Assembly: GCA_903821715.1 (NCBI GenBank)
Contig: CAIJMB010000210.1
Span: forward strand, 1-5,596
DNA: 5,596 bases
Source: an uncultured Flavobacteriales bacterium
Lineage (GTDB): Bacteria; Bacteroidota; Bacteroidia; Flavobacteriales; Schleiferiaceae
Direction: 5' to 3'
This document shows positions 1-5,000 of the stretch, piece after piece (within the stretch, counting starts at the first letter, position 1; each line of letters begins with the position of its first letter). The notes beneath the pieces were generated by a model. The model ran no database searches and was not told the origin of the DNA. It was given only the letters and a program-made list of their open reading frames with translations. A program made the position numbers and the translations under genes.

Positions 1-663
1 CTGGACTTTGACGCAAACTACGACTGGGTTCCGTCCAGCCTCATCGCCGAAATCCAGTTCAACCTCGAGGGCGGACGCCTTCGCGACCTCAGCGCCCTGC
101 AGCAGCTCGCCCGATTCGCCGAAGTCGAGGACCTCAAAGACGTGCGCTTTGCCCCGGTGCGCAACACCATTTACATCTCCCAGCAGCGGGTCCTGATTCC
201 CGAAATGCTGCTCGAAAACAACGCCTTACAGCTGAAGGTGGCCGGAACCCACGGGTTTGACCAAGTCGTCGACTACCGATTCCAGCTGCAGCTCCGCGAA
301 CTCCTCGGAGGCAAAAAACCCAAGCGGAGCCGAGACCTCGACGCCTACATCACCGAAGAGTCGACCCGCGGCCCCGTGTGGGTTCCGATCCGAGCCACCG
401 GCCCCATCGACAAGCTCAGCATCAAGCTCGACGGTCAAGCCCTCAAACAGGACGTCAAAACCTCAGTCACCCAGGACTGGAACAAGCAGGCATCCGAGAT
501 CAAAAATGCGGTGAAACCCACAGAATACCAGACCGTTGCCCCCGAAAAGAAGTACCAGTTCGAATGGGACGATTCTGACTCCGACACGAGCCGTTCGATC
601 AACGAGCCGGATCGTTCGCGCACCCAATTCCCCCGACTTCGCCGCAAGGGGGGTGGCGGCTAA
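1..663 (+). CDS. AsmA-like envelope protein, C-terminal part (5' truncated)
   Basis: The reading frame is open from base 1 to the TAA at 661-663, giving about 220 residues of a protein that begins upstream of the window. The visible part resembles the AsmA-like C-terminal region of large Bacteroidota AsmA family proteins. It has a helical stretch with 'LQQLARFAEVEDLKDVRF', then a beta-rich part reading roughly 'NTIYISQQRVLIPEMLL' followed by 'LKVAGTHGFDQVVDYRFQL'. That final stretch matches the family pattern of a strand, a G-T-H-x-F-D turn and 'DY' before the terminal strands. AsmA/TamB-type proteins are inner-membrane-anchored periplasmic proteins linked to lipid transport and outer-membrane homeostasis; the role here is inferred from the family. 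The last 35 or so residues are polar, rich in Asp, Ser and Arg, and end in four glycines, so they are probably a disordered tail. No membrane anchor is visible because the N-terminus is missing. A TamB-like protein is the main alternative. Confidence 0.75.
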   Translation: MDFDANYDWVPSSLIAEIQFNLEGGRLRDLSALQQLARFAEVEDLKDVRFAPVRNTIYISQQRVLIPEMLLENNALQLKVAGTHGFDQVVDYRFQLQLRELLGGKKPKRSRDLDAYITEESTRGPVWVPIRATGPIDKLSIKLDGQALKQDVKTSVTQDWNKQASEIKNAVKPTEYQTVAPEKKYQFEWDDSDSDTSRSINEPDRSRTQFPRLRRKGGGG

Positions 664-673
664 TTTTTCCGTC

Positions 674-681
674 TATATTTG
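674..681 (+). promoter_or_regulatory. Bacteroidota -7 promoter motif upstream of the sorting-domain gene
   Basis: TATATTTG matches the Bacteroidota housekeeping -7 consensus TAnnTTTG at every fixed position. It lies in the 27-nt gap between the AsmA-like stop codon and the ATG at 691, leaving 9 nt between motif and start codon. No TTTG is seen at the expected -33 spacing (about 19 nt upstream). Transcription would begin within a few nucleotides of the ATG. Confidence 0.55.
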
Positions 682-690
682 TTTTCAGTT

Positions 691-1068
691 ATGCGCCGAA
701 TTCTCATTGTCCTCCTGATCGCTCTTGCCGCTCCTGTCATGGGCCAAACGCTTCCTACGCCTTCTGAGGTGTGCGGAGTTTTTGCTCCCAATGCCTTCAC
801 GCCCAACCGCGACAACACCAACGACTTCTTTGGTGTCGTGGTTTCAGAGGCCTGTGAAATGGTGACCTACAGCCTTCGCGTGTTTGACCGCTACGGTCGC
901 CTCGTCTACGAGAACACCGATCCGCGCGACCGATGGGACGGCAACTACAACGGCCGCGCCATGAAAGAGGGCACCTACCTCTGGCAGCTGAATGCGACGT
1001 ACGTCGATCCCGACGGCACCAACCAAGTTCGCCTCTCTGAGCAAGGTTCGGTGGTCCTCATCCGCTAA
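691..1068 (+). CDS. small secreted protein consisting of a T9SS type B sorting domain (CHU_C-like)
   Basis: The protein has 125 residues. Residues 1-18 form a typical signal peptide (basic MRR, hydrophobic core, then APVMG before Gln19). Almost all the rest is a gliding-motility-associated C-terminal (CHU_C, T9SS type B) domain. Its hallmarks are F-A-P-N-A-F-T-P-N at 31-39, N-D-F-F at 44-47, V-F-D-R-Y-G-R-L-V-Y at 64-73, W-D-G at 82-84, G-T-Y-L-W at 94-98 and a final G-S-V-V-L-I-R. Such domains normally sit at the end of much larger cargo proteins and direct them through the type IX secretion system. Here there is no passenger. Cys28 and Cys55 could form the disulfide seen in some members of the family. 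I chose the ATG at 691 because the signal peptide starts there; the upstream in-frame TTG at 679 lies inside the promoter motif. DUF2141 follows 4 nt after the stop. Confidence 0.88.
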   Translation: MRRILIVLLIALAAPVMGQTLPTPSEVCGVFAPNAFTPNRDNTNDFFGVVVSEACEMVTYSLRVFDRYGRLVYENTDPRDRWDGNYNGRAMKEGTYLWQLNATYVDPDGTNQVRLSEQGSVVLIR

Positions 1069-1072
1069 TCCC

Positions 1073-1510
1073 ATGGCGGCCAGGCTGTTCAGCCTAATTC
1101 TCATCATATTTTTCTGGAGCTTTTCGCCCGCGGAACTTCGCGTGCCCACCACCCTATCGATTGAGTGCCGCGTCGAAGCCTCAGAGTGGTCGAAGCGCTC
1201 TAAAAATTCCGCGTGGCTCATCTCGCTGCGTCGCTCCGACGGAACCCCCATCGAAGAGCTCGTCATCGCCGCCACCAGCAACCCCCAAGTCCTAAAGCTT
1301 GGCGACCGCCCCGCCGGAACCTACATCGTCGCCGCCTACTTCGACACCAACGGCAACCGCAAGCTCGACCGCGGCGTCTTCACCAACCCCACCGAGCCCT
1401 ACGCCTTCAGCAACAACGCCCGGAACCGCTTCAGCGAACCCGACCTCAGCGCCCAGCGCTTCGCTCACCCGGGGGCGATACAAAAACTTGTGCTGAAGCC
1501 CGCGTTTTAG
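1073..1510 (+). CDS. DUF2141 domain protein, exported
   Basis: The product has 145 residues and a hydrophobic N-terminal segment (about residues 4-19), probably a signal peptide or membrane anchor. The DUF2141 pattern is clear in the second half: P-A-G-T-Y-I-V-A-A-Y-F-D at 80-91, an acidic loop D-T-N-G-N-R-K-L-D at 91-99, then N-P-T-E-P-Y-A-F-S-N-N-A-R at 105-117 and a late F. The D-x-N-x-N-x-x-x-D spacing resembles a calcium-binding loop, which is an inference. Family members are small periplasmic or secreted beta-sandwich-like proteins of unknown function, typically about 140 residues, so this one is full length. The ATG at 1073 was preferred to farther upstream starts, which would overlap the preceding gene. 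The 4-nt gap from the sorting-domain gene implies co-transcription. The TAG stop lies inside the first module of the adjacent repeat block. Confidence 0.88.
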   Translation: MAARLFSLILIIFFWSFSPAELRVPTTLSIECRVEASEWSKRSKNSAWLISLRRSDGTPIEELVIAATSNPQVLKLGDRPAGTYIVAAYFDTNGNRKLDRGVFTNPTEPYAFSNNARNRFSEPDLSAQRFAHPGAIQKLVLKPAF

Positions 1511-1547
1511 CGAGGTTGGCAAGGTTGGCTGAGATTAGCTCGTTAGC
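1507..1547 (+). repeat. left block of TTRGC-type modular repeats at the DUF2141 3' end
   Basis: Read on the + strand, this stretch divides without remainder into TTAGCGAGG (1507-1515), TTGGCAAGG (1516-1524), TTGGCTGAGA (1525-1534), TTAGCTCG (1535-1542) and a partial TTAGC (1543-1547). Every module begins TTRGC. The first contains the DUF2141 stop codon. Bases 1515-1547 are an imperfect inverted repeat of 1755-1787 (29 of 33 positions match; all four differences are C/T transitions). A weak 4-bp stem (AGCT at 1537-1540 and 1545-1548) followed by T4 at 1549-1552 could also act as a poor terminator. Confidence 0.85.
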
Positions 1548-1552
1548 TTTTT

Positions 1553-1597
1553 GCGCTTCGCGCTAGGTCCGCTGCGCGGCTTGGGCTGCTACGCAGC
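1553..1597. repeat. three tandem hairpins with three-base loops and equal 5-nt spacers
   Basis: Three perfect short palindromes follow one another: GCGC-TTC-GCGC (1553-1563), CCGC-TGC-GCGG (1569-1579) and GCTGC-TAC-GCAGC (1585-1597). Each loop is three bases of the form TNC, and each is separated from the next by exactly 5 nt (TAGGT, CTTGG). The structure is seen directly. Its role (terminator, RNA end protection, or a REP-like repeated palindrome) is unknown, and no T-tract follows the last stem. Confidence 0.6.
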
Positions 1598-1601
1598 TAA
1601 A

Positions 1602-1670
1602 TTCTCTAAACGGATATTTTCGTCAATGATCTGATATACAGATAAATATCCATTTTGCGCATTGAGAGAA
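1602..1670. other. AT-rich nested inverted repeats, possible structured RNA or DNA site
   Basis: GGATATTT at 1612-1619 pairs perfectly with AAATATCC at 1644-1651. Inside it ATCTG (1629-1633) pairs with CAGAT (1639-1643) across an ATATA loop, and the two helices abut at 1643/1644 with a 9-nt bulge at 1620-1628. Outside, TTCTCT (1602-1607) can pair with AGAGAA (1665-1670). The stretch 1601-1690 has only 28 G or C in 90 bases, against clearly GC-rich coding DNA on both sides. No credible reading frame is present. Whether it is transcribed is not known from sequence. Confidence 0.35.
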
Positions 1671-1751
1671 AAAGTAAAATCCGGTTATACCCGAATGCCT
1701 ATCGGCGCTTTGAGGCGTTGCCGCAACAAGTGACTAGTTACCAGTTACTGG

Positions 1752-1862
1752 CGAGCCAACGAGCCAATCTCAGCTAACCTTGCTAACGAGCCAACCTTGC
1801 CAACGAGCCAACCTTGCCAACGAGCCAACCTTGCTAACGAGCCAACCTTGCTAACGAGCTAG
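1752..1862 (-). repeat. right block of TTRGC-type modular tandem repeats at the hydrolase 3' end
   Basis: Read on the - strand, the block is made of the same modules as the left block: six TTRGCTCG (8 nt), five TTRGCAAGG (9 nt) and one TTRGCTGAGA (10 nt), where R is A or G. Positions 1787-1854 are four copies of a 17-nt unit (one 8-mer plus one 9-mer) with only C/T variation at a single site. The block ends at CTAGCTCG (1862-1855), which contains the hydrolase TAG stop. The order 9-mer, 10-mer, 8-mer appears in both blocks when each is read away from its neighbouring gene. Confidence 0.9.
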
Positions 1863-2635
1863 CCGACCAAAAACAAATTGACCGCCTCCTGAAACGCCTT
1901 GGGCTGTTCAGCGTGCACCCAGTGGCCGGCGCCGGCGATGCTTTCGAGCTGGGCTGAAGGGAAGTGCCGTAGGATGCCCTCCCAGTCCTCGTCGCGGATG
2001 TAGTTGCTCGCCAAGCCGCGAACGAATAGGACGGCTCCGACGAACTGATCGAGCGGGCCGAGGGGCTTCCCGATGCGGTCCATGCTGGCTTCGAGCACGG
2101 GAAGGTTGCACTTCCAGGCGAGCTGCTTGTCGTCGTTCCACTCCAGGTTTTTGAGCAAAAACTGGCGGATTCCCCAGTCGGGAAGGTCCGCTTCAAGGGC
2201 ACGGTCGGCCTCGGTGCGCGAACCAAGATCCGCTAAATTGAGGCGGCGCATCGCGTCAATAATGAACTGGTGATGGGGAGGATATGCCCTCGGAGCAATG
2301 TCGACGACCACCATGCGCTCGACCCAGCTGGGGTAGCGGGCGGCGAGCTCCATCACAACTTTTCCGCCCATTGAATGGCCGAGCCAAGCCACGGGGCCAT
2401 GACCAAAGTGGGCTTCGGCATAGGCGACGACATCTTCGACCATTTCAGCGTAGCTGTGGCTGGCGGTGTGGGGCGACCGGCCGTGGTTTCGCTGGTCGAC
2501 GAGGTGCACCTCGAATCCGAGTTCCGCCCAAATACGGGCGTGCGTGGCCCAATTGTCGCCCATTCCGAGAAAGCCGTGCAGTACGACAAGCGGACGGCCG
2601 GTTCCGACAATTTTGCTTTCGAGGACTACCGACAT
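1859..2635 (-). CDS. YbfF-like alpha/beta hydrolase (esterase)
   Basis: The product has 258 residues, full length for the YbfF group of alpha/beta-fold esterases. Visible motifs are the oxyanion-hole H-G-F at 20-22, D-Q-R-N-H-G-R-S-P-H at 47-56, the nucleophile elbow G-H-S-M-G-G-K at 86-92 (Ser88), V-V-D-I-A-P at 110-115 (Asp112, the likely acid) and G-A-G-H-W-V-H-A-E at 235-243 (His238). These match the Ser-Asp-His triad layout of YbfF, whose characterised members hydrolyse short acyl esters, including acyl-CoA-type substrates in vitro. The physiological substrate is unknown. No signal peptide is seen, so the enzyme should be cytoplasmic. Its ATG lies 15 nt after the pdxJ stop on the same strand, so the two genes are probably one transcript from the divergent promoter region. 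The stop codon falls inside the tandem repeat block. Confidence 0.9.
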   Translation of the reverse strand: MSVVLESKIVGTGRPLVVLHGFLGMGDNWATHARIWAELGFEVHLVDQRNHGRSPHTASHSYAEMVEDVVAYAEAHFGHGPVAWLGHSMGGKVVMELAARYPSWVERMVVVDIAPRAYPPHHQFIIDAMRRLNLADLGSRTEADRALEADLPDWGIRQFLLKNLEWNDDKQLAWKCNLPVLEASMDRIGKPLGPLDQFVGAVLFVRGLASNYIRDEDWEGILRHFPSAQLESIAGAGHWVHAEQPKAFQEAVNLFLVG

Positions 2636-2650
2636 AACTGCTTTAATCGT

Positions 2651-3448
2651 TTAAAATCCCTTGCCCTGCGCGCCCAACTCGAGCTGGTAGCGGTAGCGTT
2701 GGATGGTGTTTTCAAGTCCAAGATAGAGCGCGTCGGCGATCAAGGCGTGACCAATCGATACCTCGTCGAGCTGGGGCAGTGATGCAGCAAAAAAGGCCAG
2801 GTTTTCAGCACTGAGGTCGTGGCCCGCGTTCACGCCCAAGCCTAGCGACGCAGCCAATGATGCAGATTCCGCATACGGAGCCACCACGGCAGCACGAAGC
2901 CGCTCAAATCCAGCAGAATCGCCCTCGGCGCGCAGCGCGAGGGCCGCCTCATAGCCCTTGGCGTAAGCCTCAGTGTAAAGTTCGATCCGATCCGCCCCCA
3001 CTGCGCGCGCACCCTCAATTAAGGTGGCGTCGCACTCAATAAAGAGCGAAGTGCGGATTCCGGCCGCGCGAAACTCGGCAACCACTTCGCGAAGCATTTC
3101 GGCATGCGCGAGCGTGTCCCAACCTGCGTTGGACGTCAGCACATCCGGGCCATCTGGCACGAGTGTCACCTGCTCGGGCGCGCACTCGAGCACTAAATCA
3201 ATAAAATCACGGCTCGGATAGCCCTCAATATTGTATTCAGTGTGCACCACGCTGCGAAGTGCGCGGGCATCGGCGTAGCGAATGTGGCGTTCGTCGGGGC
3301 GCGGGTGAACGGTAATCCCCTCGGCACCAAACTCTTGCGCGCGACGGGCGGCCAAGAGCACATCCGGAATCTGGCCCCCGCGGCTGTTGCGCAGCGTCGC
3401 GATTTTGTTAATGTTGACCGACAAGCGGGCGGGGCGAAGAACTGCCAT
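2651..3448 (-). CDS. pdxJ: pyridoxine 5'-phosphate synthase PdxJ
   Basis: PdxJ condenses 1-deoxy-D-xylulose 5-phosphate with 3-amino-2-oxopropyl phosphate to give pyridoxine 5'-phosphate, the last ring-forming step of DXP-dependent vitamin B6 synthesis in the cytoplasm. The 265-residue product carries the family landmarks: L-S-V-N-I-N-K-I-A-T-L-R-N-S-R-G at 9-24, I-T-V-H-P-R-P-D-E-R-H-I at 45-56, then N-I-E-G-Y-P, V-T-L-V-P-D, S-L-F-I-E, a G-A-D-R-I-E-L-Y-T-E stretch, G-V-N-A-G-H-D-L and a final I-G-H-A-L-I-A-D-A. The 'HPRPDERHIRYAD' form and the 'SNAGWD' segment are the Bacteroidota type rather than the E. coli one. The ATG at 3448 was chosen because family members start just before L-S-V-N-I; an in-frame start at 3475 would add nine unconserved residues and run into the divergent promoter region. 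It heads an operon with the downstream hydrolase. Confidence 0.97.
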   Translation of the reverse strand: MAVLRPARLSVNINKIATLRNSRGGQIPDVLLAARRAQEFGAEGITVHPRPDERHIRYADARALRSVVHTEYNIEGYPSRDFIDLVLECAPEQVTLVPDGPDVLTSNAGWDTLAHAEMLREVVAEFRAAGIRTSLFIECDATLIEGARAVGADRIELYTEAYAKGYEAALALRAEGDSAGFERLRAAVVAPYAESASLAASLGLGVNAGHDLSAENLAFFAASLPQLDEVSIGHALIADALYLGLENTIQRYRYQLELGAQGKGF

Positions 3449-3452
3449 ACTC

Positions 3453-3460
3453 CAAAGTTT
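3453..3460 (-). promoter_or_regulatory. weak -7-like motif upstream of pdxJ
   Basis: On the - strand AAACTTTG matches the TAnnTTTG consensus except for the first T, and lies 4 nt before the pdxJ ATG. That is the same spacing as the divergent motif in front of the CBS-protein gene. No TTTG is found at -33 spacing. The whole divergent intergenic region (3449-3517) is only 69 nt, so both promoters must be compact. Confidence 0.3.
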
Positions 3461-3505
3461 TAAACCGTGAGCCAAAGGTCGCGCAGCCGTTTAGAAATTC
3501 GTACT

Positions 3506-3513
3506 TACGTTTG
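3506..3513 (+). promoter_or_regulatory. Bacteroidota -7 promoter motif upstream of the CBS-nadK genes
   Basis: TACGTTTG fits TAnnTTTG at all fixed positions and ends only 4 nt before the ATG at 3518. An in-frame TGA (3512-3514) overlaps it, so the protein cannot start farther upstream. With a start site a few bases past the motif, the transcript would begin at or next to the ATG. No -33 TTTG is seen at about 19 nt spacing. Confidence 0.55.
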
Positions 3514-3517
3514 ACCT

Positions 3518-4081
3518 ATGTTTTGGGACGACCTTTTGACCACTGAACGCCCCGAGGGCCACGCACTCTGGCCCGTCGCCGACGCGTCCGGCCGCTACAC
3601 CGGCATGGCTGCGACTGACGGAAGCATCTCAGAACTGCGTCCGTTCTACTCGGGCCAGCACCCCGTGGATGCGCTCAATCTGATGGCTGAGCTCCACACC
3701 GACTCCTTGGGGGTGGTCGATCAAGACATGCAGCTCCTTGGCGGCCTGAGCGCAGCCCGCCTAACCCATTGGATGGGCGCGCAGTGGTGCTTTGAGCTCC
3801 CGGGCAGCAGCGTGTGGCTGCGCGGACCGCACACGGTCAGCGGCAACTGGATCCAAGCCCTCGAAGAAGAAGGCTATCGCGTGGTGGCCCTTGCCACCGA
3901 CTACGACGCAAACGCGGCGCAGTTCGGAACCTGGATCCGCCTCGACCAGCCCGACCCCACGGCAGCCGTGGAAACCCTTGAACGCCTTGGCGCCACGGTC
4001 CTCGGAGCCTACCCCCCGGGCCGCCGCCACGACGACGCCCAAGACAACTTGGACCACCTCATTCACTACCTCAACCTTTAA
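3518..4081 (+). CDS. CBS-domain protein with C-terminal ACT-like region, shortened N-terminus
   Basis: The 187-residue product is a divergent version of the CBS-domain protein commonly found just upstream of nadK in flavobacteria. Residues about 15-35 (A-L-W-P-V-A-D..G-R-Y-T-G-M) look like the end of a first CBS motif. Residues 48-87 (H-P-V-D-A-L-N-L-M ... L-G-V-V-D-Q-D ... L-L-G-G-L-S) look like the second. Residues about 90-187 resemble the family's conserved C-terminal part, with S-x-N-W-I-Q-A-L-E-E-E-G-Y followed by strands and a terminal D-N-L-D-H-L-I-H-Y-L-N-L. From memory, relatives run to about 220 residues. The missing part is the beginning of the first CBS motif, and a TGA immediately upstream shows this is not an annotation error. 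CBS pairs usually bind adenine nucleotides; regulation of the adjacent NAD kinase is an attractive but unproved inference. The nadK ATG is 4 nt past the stop base. Confidence 0.75.
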   Translation: MFWDDLLTTERPEGHALWPVADASGRYTGMAATDGSISELRPFYSGQHPVDALNLMAELHTDSLGVVDQDMQLLGGLSAARLTHWMGAQWCFELPGSSVWLRGPHTVSGNWIQALEEEGYRVVALATDYDANAAQFGTWIRLDQPDPTAAVETLERLGATVLGAYPPGRRHDDAQDNLDHLIHYLNL

Positions 4082-4084
4082 GCC

Positions 4085-4969
4085 ATGGCCCGCATTGCGA
4101 TCTACGGAAAACGCGTGCCCGACGAAGCCCAACCCTTTGTCGAGCGAACCCTGGCCTCGCTCCGCGAAGAAGGCTGTGACGTCACCATCTACCGAGGCTT
4201 TCAAAACCGCCTCAACGAGAGCTGGAACCTCGGCCTCGACCTGCCCGAATACACTTCGGCCGAATCGCTTCACGCGCTGAACCCGGACTTTCTGCTCGTG
4301 ATTGGCGGCGACGGAACCTTACTCGACGCCACCTCGCAGGTGGGCCGAAGCGGAATTCCGCTCATCGGACTCAATACTGGCCGCCTTGGATTTTTGGCCA
4401 ACATCACCCGCGACGAGGCGCCCATGGCCCTCAAACGTATTCTACAGGGAGCCTATCGCATCGAGGAACGCTTCACCCTTCAGGCCTCCACCGATGGACC
4501 CGAGCTGCTCGACCCCAACTTCGCCCTCAACGAAATCGCCGTGAGCCGCAAGGGAACTACCAGCATGATTTCGGTACACGTCCACCTTGACGGGCAGTTT
4601 CTCAACACCTACTGGGCTGACGGATTGCTGATTAGTACTCCCACGGGCTCGACCGGATACAATTTGAGCTGCGGCGGACCCATTTTGATGCCCCAATCGC
4701 CGAACTTCATCCTTACACCGATCGCACCACACAATTTAACGGTGCGTCCGCTCGTTATTCCCAACGATGGCGTACTCGAACTTCGAATTGAAGCCCGCGA
4801 AGGCAATTACCTCTGCTCTATGGACTCCCGCGTATTTACGCTGGACGTCGAAACCACCCTTCGCATCCAGCAAGCCGACTTCAAGTTTCGATTGGTTCAA
4901 ACCGAGGTTCAGGACTTCCCCACTACCCTTCGCAACAAGCTGCTTTGGGGCCTCGACCGTCGCAACTAG
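4085..4969 (+). CDS. nadK: NAD kinase
   Basis: NadK phosphorylates NAD to NADP in the cytoplasm and is the only known route to NADP in most bacteria. The 294-residue product has the diagnostic G-G-D-G-T at 74-78 (Asp76 is the expected catalytic residue), the L-N-T-G-R-L-G-F segment at 96-103, the N-E pair at 149-150 within A-L-N-E-I-A-V-S-R, and A-D-G-L-L-I-S-T-P-T-G-S-T-G-Y at 178-192 followed by C-G-G-P-I. Length and motif spacing are normal for bacterial ATP-NAD kinases. The gene begins only 3 nt after the stop of the CBS-domain gene, so the two are almost certainly co-transcribed and perhaps translationally coupled. No separate promoter or Shine-Dalgarno is visible in the gap. No residue needed for catalysis appears to be missing. 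Confidence 0.98.
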   Translation: MARIAIYGKRVPDEAQPFVERTLASLREEGCDVTIYRGFQNRLNESWNLGLDLPEYTSAESLHALNPDFLLVIGGDGTLLDATSQVGRSGIPLIGLNTGRLGFLANITRDEAPMALKRILQGAYRIEERFTLQASTDGPELLDPNFALNEIAVSRKGTTSMISVHVHLDGQFLNTYWADGLLISTPTGSTGYNLSCGGPILMPQSPNFILTPIAPHNLTVRPLVIPNDGVLELRIEAREGNYLCSMDSRVFTLDVETTLRIQQADFKFRLVQTEVQDFPTTLRNKLLWGLDRRN

Positions 4970-4985
4970 CCCTCGGCAAAGGCCG

Positions 4986-4993
4986 TATCTTTG
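4986..4993 (+). promoter_or_regulatory. Bacteroidota -7 promoter motif upstream of the DUF6089 gene
   Basis: TATCTTTG matches TAnnTTTG exactly and sits in the 31-nt gap between nadK and the next gene, 7 nt before the ATG at 5001. It suggests that the DUF6089 gene can be transcribed on its own, besides any read-through from nadK. No -33 TTTG is found at the expected distance. Confidence 0.55.
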
Positions 4994-5000
4994 CGGACTT

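Noticed and set aside
648..653. G6 tract near the end of the AsmA-like gene as a phase-variation site
   Set aside because: A run of six in a GC-rich gene is short, and slippage there would only alter the last few disordered residues.
679..690. Upstream TTG start for the sorting-domain protein
   Set aside because: It lies within the TAnnTTTG motif and would put four extra residues before a standard signal peptide that begins at the ATG at 691.
992..1072. Longer N-terminus for the DUF2141 protein starting at 992
   Set aside because: It would overlap the 3' end of the preceding gene by 77 nt, and the added residues would precede the hydrophobic export segment.
844..1281. 145-codon open frame on the - strand across the sorting-domain and DUF2141 genes
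   Set aside because: It is antisense to two well-supported genes, crosses their junction, and its translation shows no recognisable domain. Open antisense frames are expected in GC-rich coding DNA.
1691..1751. Further short palindromes (CCGA/TCGG, GTTG-CCG-CAAC, CCAG-TTA-CTGG)
   Set aside because: The stems are only 4 bp, the spacing is irregular and the loops differ, so they are within what chance would give in 60 nt.
1752..1862. Possible CRISPR array
   Set aside because: The repeat units are 8-10 nt (17 nt as a pair) and abut directly with no unique spacers, and there are no cas genes.
1507..1862. Insertion sequence
   Set aside because: There is no transposase, the gap is too short, and I saw no clear target-site duplication outside the inverted arms. 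A small non-autonomous element remains possible and is listed as a finding.
3449..3475. Longer PdxJ N-terminus from 3475
   Set aside because: The nine added residues are not family-like and would lie across the promoter-like sequence. PdxJ proteins begin just before the L-S-V-N-I motif.
3761..4273. 170-codon open frame on the - strand across the CBS-protein and nadK genes
   Set aside because: It is antisense to conserved genes, its Val/Gly/Ala-rich composition is typical of shadow frames, and it has no promoter motif or domain.
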